Below, one piece after another: positions 27,756 to 34,637 of a stretch of 64,000 nucleotides of DNA. Position 1 is the stretch's first letter. Each line of letters opens with the position of its first letter. The notes below the pieces were generated by a model. That model was not told the DNA's origin and searched no databases. It was given only the letters and a program-made list of their open reading frames with translations. The stretch is from an uncultured Burkholderiales bacterium (GTDB lineage Bacteria > Pseudomonadota > Gammaproteobacteria > Burkholderiales > Thiobacillaceae): contig CALHRD010000110.1 in NCBI GenBank assembly GCA_938038385.1, forward strand, positions 1 to 64,000, in the 5' to 3' direction. Both the position numbers and the translations under genes were made by a program.

Positions 27756-27768
27756 TTGTCCTGGACAA
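27756..27768. promoter_or_regulatory. Palindrome TTGTCCTGGACAA upstream of ABC1 kinase gene
   Basis: A perfect 13-bp palindrome 20 bp before the ABC1-kinase start codon. It shares the TGTCC/GGACA arms with sites upstream of the fasciclin gene and in the divergent DUF3429 region. A possible operator of an unidentified regulator. Confidence 0.4.
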
Positions 27769-27787
27769 CTTTGAAGAGCATCCCGCC

Positions 27788-29110
27788 ATGACCACCCGCC
27801 CCGCTGCCGTTCCCAGCCATCGCGCCAGCCGTCTGATGCACCTGGGTGGCCTTGCCGTCGGCCTGGCCGGCGGCATGTTCGCCGAGGGCGCGCGCCGCAT
27901 GGCCCAGGGGCAGCTGCCGCCGGTACGTGAGCTGTTGCTCACGCCGGACAACGCCGCGCGTCTGGCGGACAAGCTCTCCCGTCTGCGCGGAGCCGCCATG
28001 AAAGTGGGGCAACTGCTGTCCATGGAGGCGGGCGAGCTGCTGCCCCCGGAATTCACCGCCGCCCTCGCGCGCCTGCGCGAGGATGCCCACTTCATGCCGC
28101 TCGGCCAGCTGGCGGATGTGCTGGAGGCCAACTGGGGCAGCGATTGGGAACGGCGCTTCCAGCGCTTCGGTTTCACACCGCTGGCGGCGGCCTCCATCGG
28201 TCAGGTGCACGAGGCTGTGCTCAAGGACGGGCGCCGGCTGGCAGTGAAGGTGCAGTACCCCGGCGTGCGCCGCAGCATCGACAGCGATGTCGACAACGTC
28301 GCCGCCCTGCTGCGCGTGCTCCCCCTGCTGCCCGGCGAGGCCAGGCTCGATGAACTGCTCGCCGAGGCCAAGCGCCAACTGCACGAAGAGGCCGATTACT
28401 TACGCGAGGCCGAGCACATCCGCCTGTTCAACCGGCTGCTGGCGAACGAGCCGCACCTGATGCTGCCCGAGGTGGTGGACGAGCTGACCACGTCCGACGT
28501 CCTGGCCATGAGCTTCGTGCCCGGCGTTCCGGTGGAGAGCCTGGCCGGGGCGGAACAGGCCCTGCGCGACGGGGTCGCCGCACGGCTCGTGGAGCTGCTG
28601 TTGCGCGAACTGCTCGAATTCGGCGTGGTGCAGACCGACCCCAACTTCGCCAACTTCCGCTACGACCCGGACACCCGGCGCATCGGCCTGCTCGACTTCG
28701 GCGCCACCCGGGTCTATCCGCCGCAGCGCCTGTACCAGGTGCGCGCCCTCATGCAGGCCGCCTGTGCCGGCGATGCGCGGGGCGTCGAACGGGCCGCGCT
28801 GCATGCGGGCTACCTGGATGAGACCGATCCCCTGCCGCGCCGCCGTGCGGTGGCCGAACTCTTCCTGCTGGTGGCCGAGCCGGCCCGCCATACGGGCGCC
28901 TACGACTTCGGCCGGAGCGATCTGACCTTGCGCCTGCGGGATTCGAGCTACGCACTGGGCTTCGACCGGGGCCACTGGCGGCCGCCACCGGCCGACCTGA
29001 TCTTCCTGCACCGCAAGCTCGCCGGCTGCTTTCTGCTCTGCGCACGACTCGAGGCGCGGGTCGACGTGGCCGGTCTGATGGCCCGCCAACTCGACGGGTG
29101 GCCGGCATGA
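27788..29110 (+). CDS. ABC1/AarF (UbiB-like) atypical kinase family protein
   Basis: A 440-residue ABC1/ADCK family protein. The family-specific KxGQ motif is in AAMKVGQLLSMEAGELLPPEF, the Ala-rich nucleotide loop in LAAASIGQVHEAVL, the catalytic Lys in LAVKVQYPGV, and the metal-binding Asp pair in QTDPNFANFRYD and GLLDFGATR. No C-terminal membrane helices are visible, unlike UbiB proper. Family members act as small-molecule/lipid kinases or ATPases in isoprenoid-lipid metabolism. The stop overlaps the next start (ATGA). A palindromic site lies just upstream. Confidence 0.9.
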   Translation: MTTRPAAVPSHRASRLMHLGGLAVGLAGGMFAEGARRMAQGQLPPVRELLLTPDNAARLADKLSRLRGAAMKVGQLLSMEAGELLPPEFTAALARLREDAHFMPLGQLADVLEANWGSDWERRFQRFGFTPLAAASIGQVHEAVLKDGRRLAVKVQYPGVRRSIDSDVDNVAALLRVLPLLPGEARLDELLAEAKRQLHEEADYLREAEHIRLFNRLLANEPHLMLPEVVDELTTSDVLAMSFVPGVPVESLAGAEQALRDGVAARLVELLLRELLEFGVVQTDPNFANFRYDPDTRRIGLLDFGATRVYPPQRLYQVRALMQAACAGDARGVERAALHAGYLDETDPLPRRRAVAELFLLVAEPARHTGAYDFGRSDLTLRLRDSSYALGFDRGHWRPPPADLIFLHRKLAGCFLLCARLEARVDVAGLMARQLDGWPA

Positions 29111-29430
29111 GCGGGACCCTGAGCTTCACCGCCGTCACCTCGGGCGGCGTGGCCTACGACGTCGAATTCCCCCTGCACCCGCTAACCCGCTCGACCGAGG
29201 GGGTGTCGGACCTCCTGACCTCCCTGTTGGAGACCATCAGCCGTCACGTCGAAATGCACCGCGAGCTGAGCGACGGCGACATCCTGCAGGCCCTGTGCCT
29301 GGCTCTGGCGGTGCGTGCCCGTATGGTTGGCGCCACGCCCGAGTCGGCGCGCGAACTGGTGGTCGAGATCTTCGACACGGCACACCGGGCCGCCTGTGCC
29401 GCCATACCTTACGAGGCCGGCCGTGCCTGA
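29107..29430 (+). CDS. Small protein of unknown function, coupled to the ABC1 kinase gene
   Basis: A 107-residue protein, not recognised. It opens with two beta-like stretches (LSFTAVTSGGVAYDVEF) and continues helical (GVSDLLTSLLETISRHVEMH, DILQALCLALAVRARM). No signal peptide. Its ATG overlaps the ABC1 kinase stop, which implies translational coupling and a shared process. It is followed after 64 bp by another small gene in the same direction. Confidence 0.65.
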   Translation: MSGTLSFTAVTSGGVAYDVEFPLHPLTRSTEGVSDLLTSLLETISRHVEMHRELSDGDILQALCLALAVRARMVGATPESARELVVEIFDTAHRAACAAIPYEAGRA

Positions 29431-29494
29431 ACGCCACGACTGCCGCCAACCCACAGGTAACCTTCCCCCTCCCCCGCGATCCGAAAGAAAAACG

Positions 29495-29869
29495 ATGGAA
29501 ATGATGACCCTCAAGCTCAAAGGCCGCGACGCCGAGGGCAAGGAACGCTACCGCAGCTACTACCTGGTCACCGACGGCGGTCGCATGGCCGGGCGCGGGC
29601 GCGCCTCGGTGATCCCCATGTCCATCGGCGCCCCCATGCCCGAGGACGAGCACGTCGAGGTGGACCAGGGCGGCGAGGAGCACGCCCTGATGAAACTGGT
29701 CTCCACCCTGCTCGCGCTGCCCGGCAACGAGGGGCTGGTGGCGGAGCTAACGGACATGGCGACGCCACCCCAAAGCATGAATGTCGCCTTGTCCGTTCCC
29801 TCACCCCCAGCCCCTCCCCCAGCGGGGGAGGGGAGCTTCGTGAGCCGGCTGCGCCGGCTTTCACGCTAA
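29495..29869 (+). CDS. Small unknown protein whose C-terminus is encoded by a dispersed repeat
   Basis: A 124-residue protein, not recognised. Residues 1-84 look native (MMTLKLKGRDAEGKERYRSY, then an acidic stretch PEDEHVEVDQGGEE). From about residue 85 the frame runs through the family A repeat (29746-29869), giving a low-complexity tail rich in Pro and Arg that ends at the repeat's own TAA. The ancestral stop has probably been lost. Third gene of the ABC1 kinase unit by spacing. Confidence 0.6.
   Translation: MEMMTLKLKGRDAEGKERYRSYYLVTDGGRMAGRGRASVIPMSIGAPMPEDEHVEVDQGGEEHALMKLVSTLLALPGNEGLVAELTDMATPPQSMNVALSVPSPPAPPPAGEGSFVSRLRRLSR
29746..29869. repeat. Composite palindromic repeat, family A, copy 1
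   Basis: Starts and ends with GCTAA. It contains a hairpin ACGGACATGGCGAC / GTCGCCTTGTCCGT (one mismatch), a central CCCCTCCCCC / GGGGGAGGGG palindrome and a right-hand AGCCGG-ctgcg-CCGGCT palindrome. A longer copy with the same ends lies at 38936-39148. The copy is part of the coding frame of the small protein at 29495. Confidence 0.85.
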
Positions 29870-29889
29870 ACGTGCAGCCGCCACCCGGC

Positions 29890-30522
29890 TCAGTCCGGGA
29901 GGGCTGCCAGACTCTCCGCCGCAATCTCCCGCACCGCCGCGTCCGCATCGTCCAGCCTGGCCTGCAGGTGGCTACGGGCAGCGGCATCGCCGGTGAGCCC
30001 CAGATAGTGGCAGGCATCGGCCCTGACGCGGGCATCCTCATCGGTTGACAGTTCTGCCAGCCGCGGCAGCAGCGCCCGCAGGGCCGGCTGGCCGGCGAAC
30101 GCCTCCAATACCGCGCCGGCGCCGATACGGACGTTCAGGCTGGCCTCGGGATTGGCGACGATGGGCAGAACCGCGGCCAGGAGCTCCGGGGCTTTCCGCA
30201 CGGTCTCCAGGACCGTCGCGAGCTCGCCCTCCTTGAGCAGGGCGTGGAACCCGTCGGCCATACCCGTTTCACTGACCGCCATGGACGCCCACGACTCCAG
30301 TTCCTGCCGGCTGCGCAGGCCGGTGAGCTCGAAAGGACCGATCCTCACCCAGGGCACCGAGCGCACACCAAGCTCGCGCGCCGTCTCCGCGCGTTGTTCC
30401 ACATTCACCACCCGCAGCTCGCCGAGGCTGCCGGCCTTGACCATCTCCGCCAGCGCGGTGAGGACGGCCGGACAGTTCGGGCAATGGCCGGAGAGGCACA
30501 TGAGGGCGTCTGGGGCAGTCAT
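29890..30522 (-). CDS. Thioredoxin-like domain fused to HEAT-like repeats
   Basis: A 210-residue protein. Residues 1-75 form a thioredoxin-like domain with the dithiol CPNC (in SGHCPNCPAV), the strand LGELRVVNVEQR and the cis-Pro region VRSVPWVRIGPFEL. The rest (about 110-210) is helical with HEAT/PBS-type repeats (STDEDARVRADACHYLGLTG, LDDADAAVREIAAESLAAL). The ATG at 30522 is chosen because it starts right before the first strand. It diverges from the Old Yellow Enzyme gene, 67 bp apart. The redox partner is unknown. Confidence 0.8.
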   Translation of the reverse strand: MTAPDALMCLSGHCPNCPAVLTALAEMVKAGSLGELRVVNVEQRAETARELGVRSVPWVRIGPFELTGLRSRQELESWASMAVSETGMADGFHALLKEGELATVLETVRKAPELLAAVLPIVANPEASLNVRIGAGAVLEAFAGQPALRALLPRLAELSTDEDARVRADACHYLGLTGDAAARSHLQARLDDADAAVREIAAESLAALPD

Positions 30523-30589
30523 GCGGGTAGAATCGACACGATGACCCGTTCCGTCAAGTCCGACCCACCGCAAGCCGCCAGGAGCGCTC

Positions 30590-31669
30590 ATGCCCGACCT
30601 CTTCTCCCCCCTCCAGCTCGGTCCGGCCACCCTGCCCAACCGTCTGGTCATGGCCCCGCTCACCCGCAACCGCGCCGGCCGCGACGGCGTACCCACGGCG
30701 ATGATGGCGGAATACTATGCACAGCGCGCCAGTGCCGGCCTGATCATCAGCGAGGCCACCTGCATTTCGCCGCAGGGGGTGGGCTACCCGCTCACCCCAG
30801 GGATCTGGAACGGTGCGCAGGTTGGCGGTTGGGCGCCCATCACCCAGGCAGTCCACGCCAGAGGGGGGCATATCTATTGCCAACTCTGGCACGTCGGCCG
30901 CATCTCGCATCCCTCTCTGCAGCCGGATGGTGCCCTGCCCGTGGCCCCGTCGGCGGTCAAACCCGAGGGGGAGGCCTACACCTACGAAGGCATGCAGCCC
31001 TTCGTCACCCCACGGGCACTGGCCATCGAGGAGATCCCCGGTATCGTCGAGCAGTACCGCGTCGCGGCCAAGAACGCGGCGGCGGCCGGCTTCGACGGGG
31101 TGGAGGTGCACGCGGCGAACGGCTATCTGCTGGACGAATTCCTGCGTGACGGCAGCAATCGGCGTACCGACGCCTACGGTGGCAGCGTGGAAAACCGCGC
31201 CCGCCTGCTGCTGGAGGTCCTGGACGCCGTCTGCGCTGTCTGGGGCAGCCACCGGGTGGGCGTGCGCCTGTCCCCCATCCAGCCCTTCAACGACATGCGG
31301 GATTCCGACCCGGAGACGACCTTCAGCCGCGTGGTGGAATTGCTCAACCCCCTGAATCTGGCCTACCTGCATGTCACCCGGTTGGGCATGGACGCCCCCG
31401 GTGCCGCCGGCCCGTACTTCGATCTCACCAGACTGCGGCGGCTGTGGCAGGGGATCTACATGACCAACCATGGCTATGACCGCGCATCGGCCATGGCCGC
31501 CGTCGCGCAGGGCGAGGCAGACCTGGTGGCCTTTGGCACCCTGTTTCTGGCCAACCCGGATCTGGTCGAGCGGCTGCGGCGCGACGCTCCCCTCAACAGC
31601 CCGGACCCCTCCACCTTCTACGGCGGCGACGAACGCGGTTATACAGACTATCCCTTCCTGGATGGCTGA
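30590..31669 (+). CDS. Old Yellow Enzyme family flavin oxidoreductase (NemA-like)
   Basis: A 359-residue FMN-dependent ene-reductase of the OYE/NemA type. Seen are LPNRLVMAPLTRNRA at the N-terminus, QLWHVGRISHP, the substrate-binding HAANGYLLDEFLRDGSN with the family His-x-x-Asn pair, RTDAYGGSVENRARLL, and the FMN-phosphate site DLVAFGTLFLANPDL. It reduces activated C=C bonds, quinones or nitro compounds with NAD(P)H. AGGAG lies 6 nt before the ATG. It converges on the dtd remnant. Confidence 0.95.
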   Translation: MPDLFSPLQLGPATLPNRLVMAPLTRNRAGRDGVPTAMMAEYYAQRASAGLIISEATCISPQGVGYPLTPGIWNGAQVGGWAPITQAVHARGGHIYCQLWHVGRISHPSLQPDGALPVAPSAVKPEGEAYTYEGMQPFVTPRALAIEEIPGIVEQYRVAAKNAAAAGFDGVEVHAANGYLLDEFLRDGSNRRTDAYGGSVENRARLLLEVLDAVCAVWGSHRVGVRLSPIQPFNDMRDSDPETTFSRVVELLNPLNLAYLHVTRLGMDAPGAAGPYFDLTRLRRLWQGIYMTNHGYDRASAMAAVAQGEADLVAFGTLFLANPDLVERLRRDAPLNSPDPSTFYGGDERGYTDYPFLDG

Positions 31670-31674
31670 AAGGG

Positions 31675-31818
31675 TCAGGCCGCGGGGGGCACGGGCCTCA
31701 CCCTAAGGTGGAAGGTTACCGGTCCGTCGTTGACCAGGGCGATCCGCATGTGCGCGCCAAATACCCCCGTCGCCACGTGGGTATGATTGGCCCGTGCCTG
31801 GCGCAGGAGATACTCGAA
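31675..31818 (-). pseudogene. dtd: C-terminal remnant of D-aminoacyl-tRNA deacylase (dtd)
   Basis: The last about 47 codons match the C-terminus of D-aminoacyl-tRNA deacylase: FEYLLRQARANH, VATGVFGAHMRIALVNDGPV, then TFHLRV. The NDGPVTF motif is the family signature. The upstream two thirds (about 100 residues, including the N-terminal SQFTL-containing part) are missing. The match ends exactly where the family B repeat begins (31819), so the gene seems to have been cut at the repeat. The frame is open into the repeat, but a start and the active-site half are absent. Confidence 0.8.
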
Positions 31819-31915
31819 CCTGAATCCGTGTCGATCTCGACCAACCCTGTGTAGGTCGGACTTCAGGTTGGGTGTCGGGCTGAAGCCCGACCTACGGCCC
31901 GACCTACGGACCATT
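31819..31915. repeat. Dispersed palindromic repeat, family B, copy 2
   Basis: Shares CCTGAATC-GTGTCGAT-CGAC-AAC-GTGTAGGTCGG with the copy at 21584, followed by the hairpin GTCGGGCTGAAGCCCGAC and a second GCCCGACCTAC. The left end abuts the truncated dtd gene. Confidence 0.8.
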
Positions 31916-31982
31916 CCGCGTGAGGTGCACGGATTCTGCCATCGGCCATCGGCGGCGTCACCGTCAGTGCTGGAAAAATCCC

Positions 31983-32010
31983 TAAAGTTTTCATCCACGC
32001 CTGCCGATAA
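31983..32010 (+). promoter_or_regulatory. Sigma-28 (FliA)-type promoter
   Basis: TAAAGTTT (31983-31990) and GCCGATAA (32003-32010) match both FliA consensus halves at every base. The spacing from TAAA to the -10 is 16 nt against the usual 15. Transcription from about 32017 would start just upstream of the cyclic-di-GMP riboswitch. This ties the DUF1631/HDOD operon to the flagellar class III regulon (inference). Confidence 0.8.
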
Positions 32011-32030
32011 GGTTTCAAGCAGTTTAGCGT

Positions 32031-32122
32031 TGGTGCAACCTGCAAGGGCAAACGCGCCGAAAGGCGGGGACGCAAAATCACCGGTCTAAGGGGGTCACAC
32101 CCTATGACAGCGGGATTGCCAG
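32031..32122 (+). ncRNA. Cyclic-di-GMP-I (GEMM) riboswitch
   Basis: Matches the GEMM-I aptamer: P1 arms TGGTGCAA and TTGCCA, the AGGGCAAA element, a CGCC-GAAA-GGCG stem with GNRA tetraloop, the conserved GGGACGCAAA junction and a P3 stem with the 11-nt tetraloop-receptor halves (TCTAAGG and CCCTATG), then CAGCGGG. It lies about 15 nt downstream of the predicted sigma-28 start and about 140 nt upstream of the DUF1631 start codon. Expected to bind cyclic-di-GMP and control the DUF1631/EAL-HDOD operon; on or off direction is not readable by eye. Confidence 0.92.
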
Positions 32123-32129
32123 GAAACTT

Positions 32130-32154
32130 CGGAGGCGGTGTACATGCGCCTCCG
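32130..32154 (+). promoter_or_regulatory. Hairpin just after the riboswitch aptamer
   Basis: A perfect 8-bp stem CGGAGGCG / CGCCTCCG around a 9-nt loop begins 8 nt after the aptamer. No T-tract follows, so it is not a standard intrinsic terminator. It may belong to the expression platform, possibly as a Rho-related or structural switch element. Confidence 0.5.
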
Positions 32155-32264
32155 CCCTGCAACCCATCTCCCGTGCCTGCCCTGCCGATCGCCAGATGTC
32201 GAAATCCTCTCGACCTGGCCCGCCACCACGCTTTGCATTCCATCTGGACAGCAGGAGGCAGACC

Positions 32265-34634
32265 ATGCAGGAAGCGCGGAATGTCGTGGAATTCAGCCAG
32301 TCCCGCCGCACGGCCGGACCGGCAGGCAACCGTGTCCTGGACGACAGCGGCGAGCTGGCCGCAAACCGTCTCGTCGAGGCCCTGGGCAAGGCCCTGGAGG
32401 TATCCGGCAAGGAACTGCACCAGTTGGCCGCCCATACCCATCATCACGAGATGAGCATGCTCTATCTCGAGGGCATGGAATTCCTGCGCGACCGTGCCGC
32501 CGCCATCGAGGTCGGTTTTCGGCAAACCTTCTTCAAGGCTTACAAGCAGGGCTGCCGCAAGGCCCTCATGGCTGCTAACCCTGTAGCCCTGTCGGATTCC
32601 CAGCTCAGCCTCATGGAACCGGATGACCTCGAGGAGACCCTGGCTGTCAACAATCTGGCCAATGCCCTGCACAATGCCTGCGGCGAGGAACTGTTCGGGC
32701 TGAATCAGCGCATGGGGGTCCTGCTCGACCAGCGCGACCTCTCCTCCGAGGACAACCCCCTCGGTCCCGAGGTGATCGGCAAGGCCATCCTGGACACCTT
32801 CAAGGAACAGGACAGCGACCTCAAGGTGAGGCTGGTACTGGCGTCCATGCTGAACAAACAGCTGCCGGAACGGGTGAAGGAGGTCTACCAGACCTTGAAC
32901 CGCTTCCTGGTGGACAAGGGCGTCCTTCCCGCCATCCGCGTCGGACTCAAGAAGGCGCCAAAAGGCGGAGAGGCTGGATCGGTCGGGCAGGTCAATGCCG
33001 GCGGCCCGGTGCAAAACGCGGATCTGCTCACAGTACTACAGCAACTGCTGGCGTCGGGTGGGCGAGCGGCGGGCCCCCTGCTGGCCGGCGCTCCAGTGAT
33101 GCCCGGTATCCCTGTGCCTGCCAGCCTGGCCAGCGGCGGCCCATCCACGGGTACGGTCGCAGGTGCCATGCCCACTGGCGGGGTCGCCACCGCCACACCC
33201 GTATTCATGCACACCCTCACGCAACTGCAGCGTGGCCAGACCGAGGGCCTCAACCTGCAGGGCCTGGAAGCCGCCCATCTGGGCGACGGCCAGATCAATG
33301 TGTTGCGGGAGATCAAGAACGCAGGCGTGGCCGCGGGCATGGGCCAAGTCGATGCCATGACCCTGGACATCGTGGCCCTGATCTTCGACTACATCCTGGA
33401 CGACAGGCGCGTACCGGATGCGATGAAGGCGCTGATCGGCAGGCTGCAGATCCCGGTGCTGAAGGTGGCCATGCTCGACCGCAACTTCTTCTCCCAGAAG
33501 GCCCATCCCGCCCGCCGGCTGCTGGACACGCTGGCCGAGGTGTCCATGGGCTGGAACGCGGAGGAAGGCCACGAGAGCGGGCTCTACCGCAAGGTGGACG
33601 ACATCGTCCAGCGCATCCTGAACGACTTCGACGACAAGCTGGACGTGTTCCATGCCGCCCTGGAGGACCTGGAAGGCTATCTGGCCGAGGAAAAGCGGCA
33701 GATCGACGCCCATACGGCGCGCGGCGCCCAGCTCCTCTATACGCGGGAACAGCGTGAGCTCGCCGAGGTGGTCGCCTATGACACCATCCACACCCAGCTC
33801 TTCGGCCACTCCGCCCCTGCGCTGATCCAGGACTTCCTGCACGGGACCTGGCGGCAACTGCTCACCCTGGTCTACAGTCAGTCCGGCGAGGACAGCGAGG
33901 CATGGCGGGGGGCGGTCCAGACCATGTCCGATCTGATCTGGAGCGTGACACCCAAGACCAGCGCGGAAGAGCGCAAACTGCTGGTGCAGCGCCTGCCGGG
34001 CATACTCAAGCGAATGTCGGATGGCTTCAAGACCCTGGAGGTCCCCCAGGCGGAACAGGACAGATTCTTCGCCGCCTTGGTGAAGTGCCACGCCGAGGCG
34101 GTCAAGAGCGGCATGAAAGGAGCGACGGCGGAGACGGCCAACGAGCCCGCCGTCAGCCCCATCCCGGCTGCATCACCGCAGCCGGTGCCCCACGAACCAG
34201 CGGACTTCGAAGAGGTGCCGGTACTGAACGAGGCCGTGGAAGTGATGCCGACGCTACTGCAGGAGGTCTCCGCGCTGCCCATCGTCAGTCAGCATACCGA
34301 TACCGAGGAGATCACCCTGACTGACGTGAGCTGGCTGGCAGGGGGTGAGCCGGAGGATGACAAGTACGATGTCATGGTCCGGCAGCTCAAGCGCGGCAGC
34401 TGGATCGAATTTCGGCAGGAGGACGGCAATATGGCCCGGGCCAAACTGGCCTGGATCAGCCCGATGAAGGGCATCTATCTGTTCACCAACCGTTTGGGCC
34501 AGAGGGCCATGTCCATCCATGCCAGCGGTCTGGCAACCAAGCTGCGCGAGGGGCAGATCCAGCTAATCGACAGCGTGCCCCTGATGGACCGGGCTGTGGA
34601 TGCCCTGTTGAGCAAACTGCACAACACGGCCTAG
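32265..34634 (+). CDS. DUF1631 family protein, long form, under cyclic-di-GMP riboswitch
   Basis: A 789-residue largely helical cytoplasmic protein of the DUF1631 family. Seen are a helical N-terminal domain (FLRDRAAAIEVGFRQTFFKAY), a middle region (LDIVALIFDYILDDRRVPDAM, then LKVAMLDRNFFS), a helical VQDFL-type block (IQDFLHGTWRQLLTLVYSQS) and a C-terminal beta-rich PilZ-like segment (GSWIEFRQEDGNMARAKLAW, IYLFTNRLGQRAMSI) without an obvious RxxxR. AGGAGG 6 nt before ATG 32265 fixes the start. Function unknown; the leader carries a sigma-28 promoter and a cyclic-di-GMP riboswitch. A shorter paralogue is at 49116. Confidence 0.85.
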   Translation: MQEARNVVEFSQSRRTAGPAGNRVLDDSGELAANRLVEALGKALEVSGKELHQLAAHTHHHEMSMLYLEGMEFLRDRAAAIEVGFRQTFFKAYKQGCRKALMAANPVALSDSQLSLMEPDDLEETLAVNNLANALHNACGEELFGLNQRMGVLLDQRDLSSEDNPLGPEVIGKAILDTFKEQDSDLKVRLVLASMLNKQLPERVKEVYQTLNRFLVDKGVLPAIRVGLKKAPKGGEAGSVGQVNAGGPVQNADLLTVLQQLLASGGRAAGPLLAGAPVMPGIPVPASLASGGPSTGTVAGAMPTGGVATATPVFMHTLTQLQRGQTEGLNLQGLEAAHLGDGQINVLREIKNAGVAAGMGQVDAMTLDIVALIFDYILDDRRVPDAMKALIGRLQIPVLKVAMLDRNFFSQKAHPARRLLDTLAEVSMGWNAEEGHESGLYRKVDDIVQRILNDFDDKLDVFHAALEDLEGYLAEEKRQIDAHTARGAQLLYTREQRELAEVVAYDTIHTQLFGHSAPALIQDFLHGTWRQLLTLVYSQSGEDSEAWRGAVQTMSDLIWSVTPKTSAEERKLLVQRLPGILKRMSDGFKTLEVPQAEQDRFFAALVKCHAEAVKSGMKGATAETANEPAVSPIPAASPQPVPHEPADFEEVPVLNEAVEVMPTLLQEVSALPIVSQHTDTEEITLTDVSWLAGGEPEDDKYDVMVRQLKRGSWIEFRQEDGNMARAKLAWISPMKGIYLFTNRLGQRAMSIHASGLATKLREGQIQLIDSVPLMDRAVDALLSKLHNTA

Positions 34635-34637
34635 GAG

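Noticed and set aside
32325-32345. Further GTCCTGGAC sites in coding DNA (also near 50572)
   Set aside because: They are inside genes in GC-rich context and lack the TTTTGTCC flank; such matches are expected by chance.
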